Assembly (NCBI GenBank): GCA_016719855.1
Contig: JADJYH010000031.1
Location: forward strand, 1-64,000
Reading direction: 5' to 3'
Origin: Saprospiraceae bacterium
GTDB taxonomy: Bacteria > Bacteroidota > Bacteroidia > Chitinophagales > Saprospiraceae
Length of the DNA: 64,000 nucleotides
The notes under the pieces are model-generated. The model did no database searches and was not told the origin of the DNA. It worked only from the letters and a program-made list of their open reading frames with translations. Below, piece after piece: positions 62,547 to 64,000 of this stretch. The translations under genes were made by a program, and so were the position numbers. Within the stretch, counting starts at the first letter, position 1. Each line of letters begins with the position of its first letter.

Positions 62547-63163
62547 ATGGCATTTCAACTTCCTGACCTCCCCTACGCATTTGATGCGCTCGAACCACAC
62601 GTGGACGCCCGTACGATGGAAATCCACCACGGCAAGCACCATGCGGCCTACACCAACAACCTCAATGCTGCCATCGCCGGCACGGCGCTCGAAGGCCAGA
62701 CCATCGAGCAAATACTGGGCACGGTAAGCCAGGTTCCGGTAGTCATCCGCAACAACGGCGGTGGCTACTACAACCACAATCTTTCTGGGAAATCATGTCG
62801 CCCGACGGTGGCGGCGAGCCTACCGGTGCTTTGGCGGAGGCTATTAATCGTAACTTCGATTCCTTCGAGGAGTTCAAAAAACAGTTCTCCGCAGCGGCAA
62901 CCACCCGATTCGGTTCCGGCTGGGCTTGGCTCTGCACCGATGAGGGCGGCAAGCTCTTCATCACTTCCACCGCAAACCAGGACAACCCACTGATGGACAA
63001 TGCAGAGAAACCAGGCACTCCCATCCTCGGTCTTGACGTTTGGGAACATGCCTATTACCTGAACTACCAGAACCGCCGCCCTGATTATATTTCCGCCTTT
63101 TTCAACGTAATCAACTGGGAGGAGGTGAGCAAACGGTACCATGATGCCAACGCAGCTGAATAA
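62547..63163 (+). CDS. sodA: Superoxide dismutase, Fe/Mn type (one frameshift)
   Basis: About 204 residues after correction. Dismutates superoxide. MAFQLPDLPYAFDALEPHVD, metal ligand His in MEIHHGKHHAAYTNNLN, then NNGGGYYNHNL; one T is missing at 62782-62784 (a TTT run), after which FWEIMSPDGGG, FGSGWAWLC and the ligand Asp/His in DVWEHAYYLNYQNRRPDY follow. The Tyr in GGYYNH stands where many SODs have His (GGHxNH); the metal-binding His is the NH one and is present. Complete apart from the shift. Followed by terminator 63187. Confidence 0.95.
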
Positions 63164-63186
63164 ATTGAGAAAAATTCACAAATGCA

Positions 63187-63221
63187 AAAGCCCGGCGGGA
63201 TGTTCCTGCCGGGCTTTTTTT
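63187..63221 (+). terminator. Intrinsic terminator of the SOD gene
   Basis: AAAGCCCGGCGGGA / TCCTGCCGGGCTTT with a TGT loop, one mismatch, followed by a T run. Confidence 0.9.
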
Positions 63222-63344
63222 GTTTTTCGGGTATTCAAGCCTTTTATCGTTTTATTATTTACCTGATATGGTAACAATGGTTCGTTCTGAATTTGATGGG
63301 TACGGCGGGCAAGGTGGAAGCGAAAAGGCCGGTGTGATGAATTT

Positions 63345-63674
63345 TTAAACAAGCGACCTGAATTTGGTTATAAATACCGCCTGATCCACAGCACTCAATT
63401 CGCCCAATTTGGCAATGATGTTTATTGCCTGGACTGTAACAATGCGGTCCACTTTGAGGACTGAGGAAGTACGCAAGTTGTTCGAGGTATCCGGGAGCAA
63501 TGGAATTTCATTGGCACTTAATATCGGTGGCATAACAGAACTAATTGCGCAAACTACGACGTCATGGTAACCATCGGCGGTTTCACAAACTACGACGCTT
63601 GGGCGGACTTTTTTTGCCCCTGTATATTCGATGAAAGGAAATGGAATGAGAATTATATCGCCGGTTTTATACAT
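63345..63674 (-). CDS. PemK/MazF-family toxin
   Basis: 109 residues. MYKTGDIILIPFPFIEYTGA is the standard MazF/PemK start (G-D-I/V-x-x-x-x-F/P-P) followed by KKVRPSVVVCET (the RP-x-V/L motif), DVVVCAISSVMP, and LRTSSVLKVDRIVTVQ, where the catalytic Ser/Thr and Arg lie. It would be an mRNA interferase. The ATG lies directly after the antitoxin, as in other pairs. Confidence 0.9.
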   Translation of the reverse strand: MYKTGDIILIPFPFIEYTGAKKVRPSVVVCETADGYHDVVVCAISSVMPPILSANEIPLLPDTSNNLRTSSVLKVDRIVTVQAINIIAKLGELSAVDQAVFITKFRSLV

Positions 63675-63676
63675 TG

Positions 63677-63890
63677 TCAGGCCTTATTTGATAGAAGAAA
63701 ATCCTGATAAATGTCTTCTTCCGTTTTTTCCAGAAGCCGAACGCATCGGATTGGCTTGTGAAATAGCGAATTTCTTCCGCTTGGGTGAGTTCTTCCAAAA
63801 GGTGATGATGACCTTGTATTTCTTGCCTTTTGGGAGTTTTTCCAAAGGGATGAGTTTATTGCCGTCGAAAATGCCTTGTATAGTTACCAC
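63677..63890 (-). CDS. Antitoxin of the MazF pair (two frameshifts)
   Basis: About 71 residues when joined. MVTIQGIFDGNKLIPLEKLP and KGKKYKVIITF are the beta hairpin of small Bacteroidota antitoxins with DUF2281-like appearance. The listed frame then runs through 40 unlikely residues. With one T added in the TTTT run near 63800 and one A in the A6 run near 63725 the text becomes ELTQAEEIRYFTSQSDAFGF, WKKTEEDIYQDFL, the usual acidic tail, and stops at 63677. The homopolymer positions favour sequencing error over decay. Confidence 0.65.
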
Positions 63891-64000
63891 TGGATTTTTG
63901 ATTTTAAAAGTTGGTTCAAGAATACTTTAGCTTCTCTTTTTTATGCAAACTTAATCAATTTTCAGGAACATGCGAGCCATCCTTTTTATTTGAAAAGCAC
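63891..64000. other. Right end of the window
   Basis: AT-rich sequence upstream of the antitoxin; no gene or motif recognised. Confidence 0.5.

Overview
The window reads as a Bacteroidota chromosome segment, most likely Saprospiria/Saprospiraceae. Evidence: several secreted proteins end in a type IX secretion (T9SS) C-terminal signal (PNPA/T..D block plus a short basic tail); there is a PorP/SprF-family protein; promoters have the Bacteroidota form TAnnTTTG; and Bacteroidota families such as DUF983, CreD with its winged-helix regulator, PafA phosphatase and ArsEFG are present. No rRNA, tRNA, CRISPR array, prophage or intact transposase was seen.

Layout. 0-3.6 kb: heavily frameshifted remnants of a Roco (COR) protein, a TIR protein and an FG-GAP repeat T9SS cargo. 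3.7-10.1 kb: secreted proteins on the minus strand (M1 aminopeptidase, two tandem BNR/Asp-box proteins, PorP/SprF). 10.3-18.1 kb: fabG with a broken 3' end, small regulators, a membrane protein/winged-helix/CreD unit with two copies of a candidate operator, DUF1361, a CxGKC small protein, an outer-membrane barrel and a lipoprotein. 18.4-19.1 kb: L,D-transpeptidase. 19.4-28.3 kb: an arsenic/organoarsenical resistance locus (ACR3 fused to a phosphoesterase through a G12 tract, PafA, ArsM, ArsR, ArsG, two ArsF, ArsP, ArsE, a cysteine-free ArsC-like protein) with candidate ArsR operators that enclose the -7 promoter boxes. 28.5-37.9 kb: sugar metabolism (GH13 amylase with an internal deletion, PQQ-type sugar dehydrogenase, trehalase, MFS carrier) and a damaged toxin-antitoxin pair. 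38-41.5 kb: a helical-repeat protein and, divergently, a caspase-fold protein whose His-Cys dyad is Tyr-Ser, followed by a small unknown protein. 41.7-50.4 kb: QueG, SGNH esterase, a beta-helix/MopE-like T9SS protein, a degraded paralogue of the helical-repeat protein, polyphosphate kinase. 50.6-54.1 kb: DUF72, small proteins, a 2OG oxygenase, a four-helix-bundle protein and RsgA, among GTGAGCGG microsatellites. 54.2-58.8 kb: a tight cluster of GNAT, GH3 acyl-amide synthetase, a GNAT-like protein and a Rieske oxygenase. 58.9-62.3 kb: an RnfD-like membrane domain joined to FG-GAP repeats, plus a membrane protein. 62.5-64 kb: superoxide dismutase and a MazF-type toxin with its antitoxin.

Two features cut across the window. 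First, intergenic spaces are rich in inverted-repeat elements of several families (a 90-155 bp G-rich element in four copies, nested hairpins sharing CTACAAAGAT in three copies, and single long hairpins). Some abut or interrupt genes. Second, many conserved genes carry single-base frameshifts, often in homopolymer runs. This suggests consensus errors in a long-read or metagenomic assembly more than mass gene decay, although a few larger deletions and one in-frame stop look like real lesions or assembly collapses.
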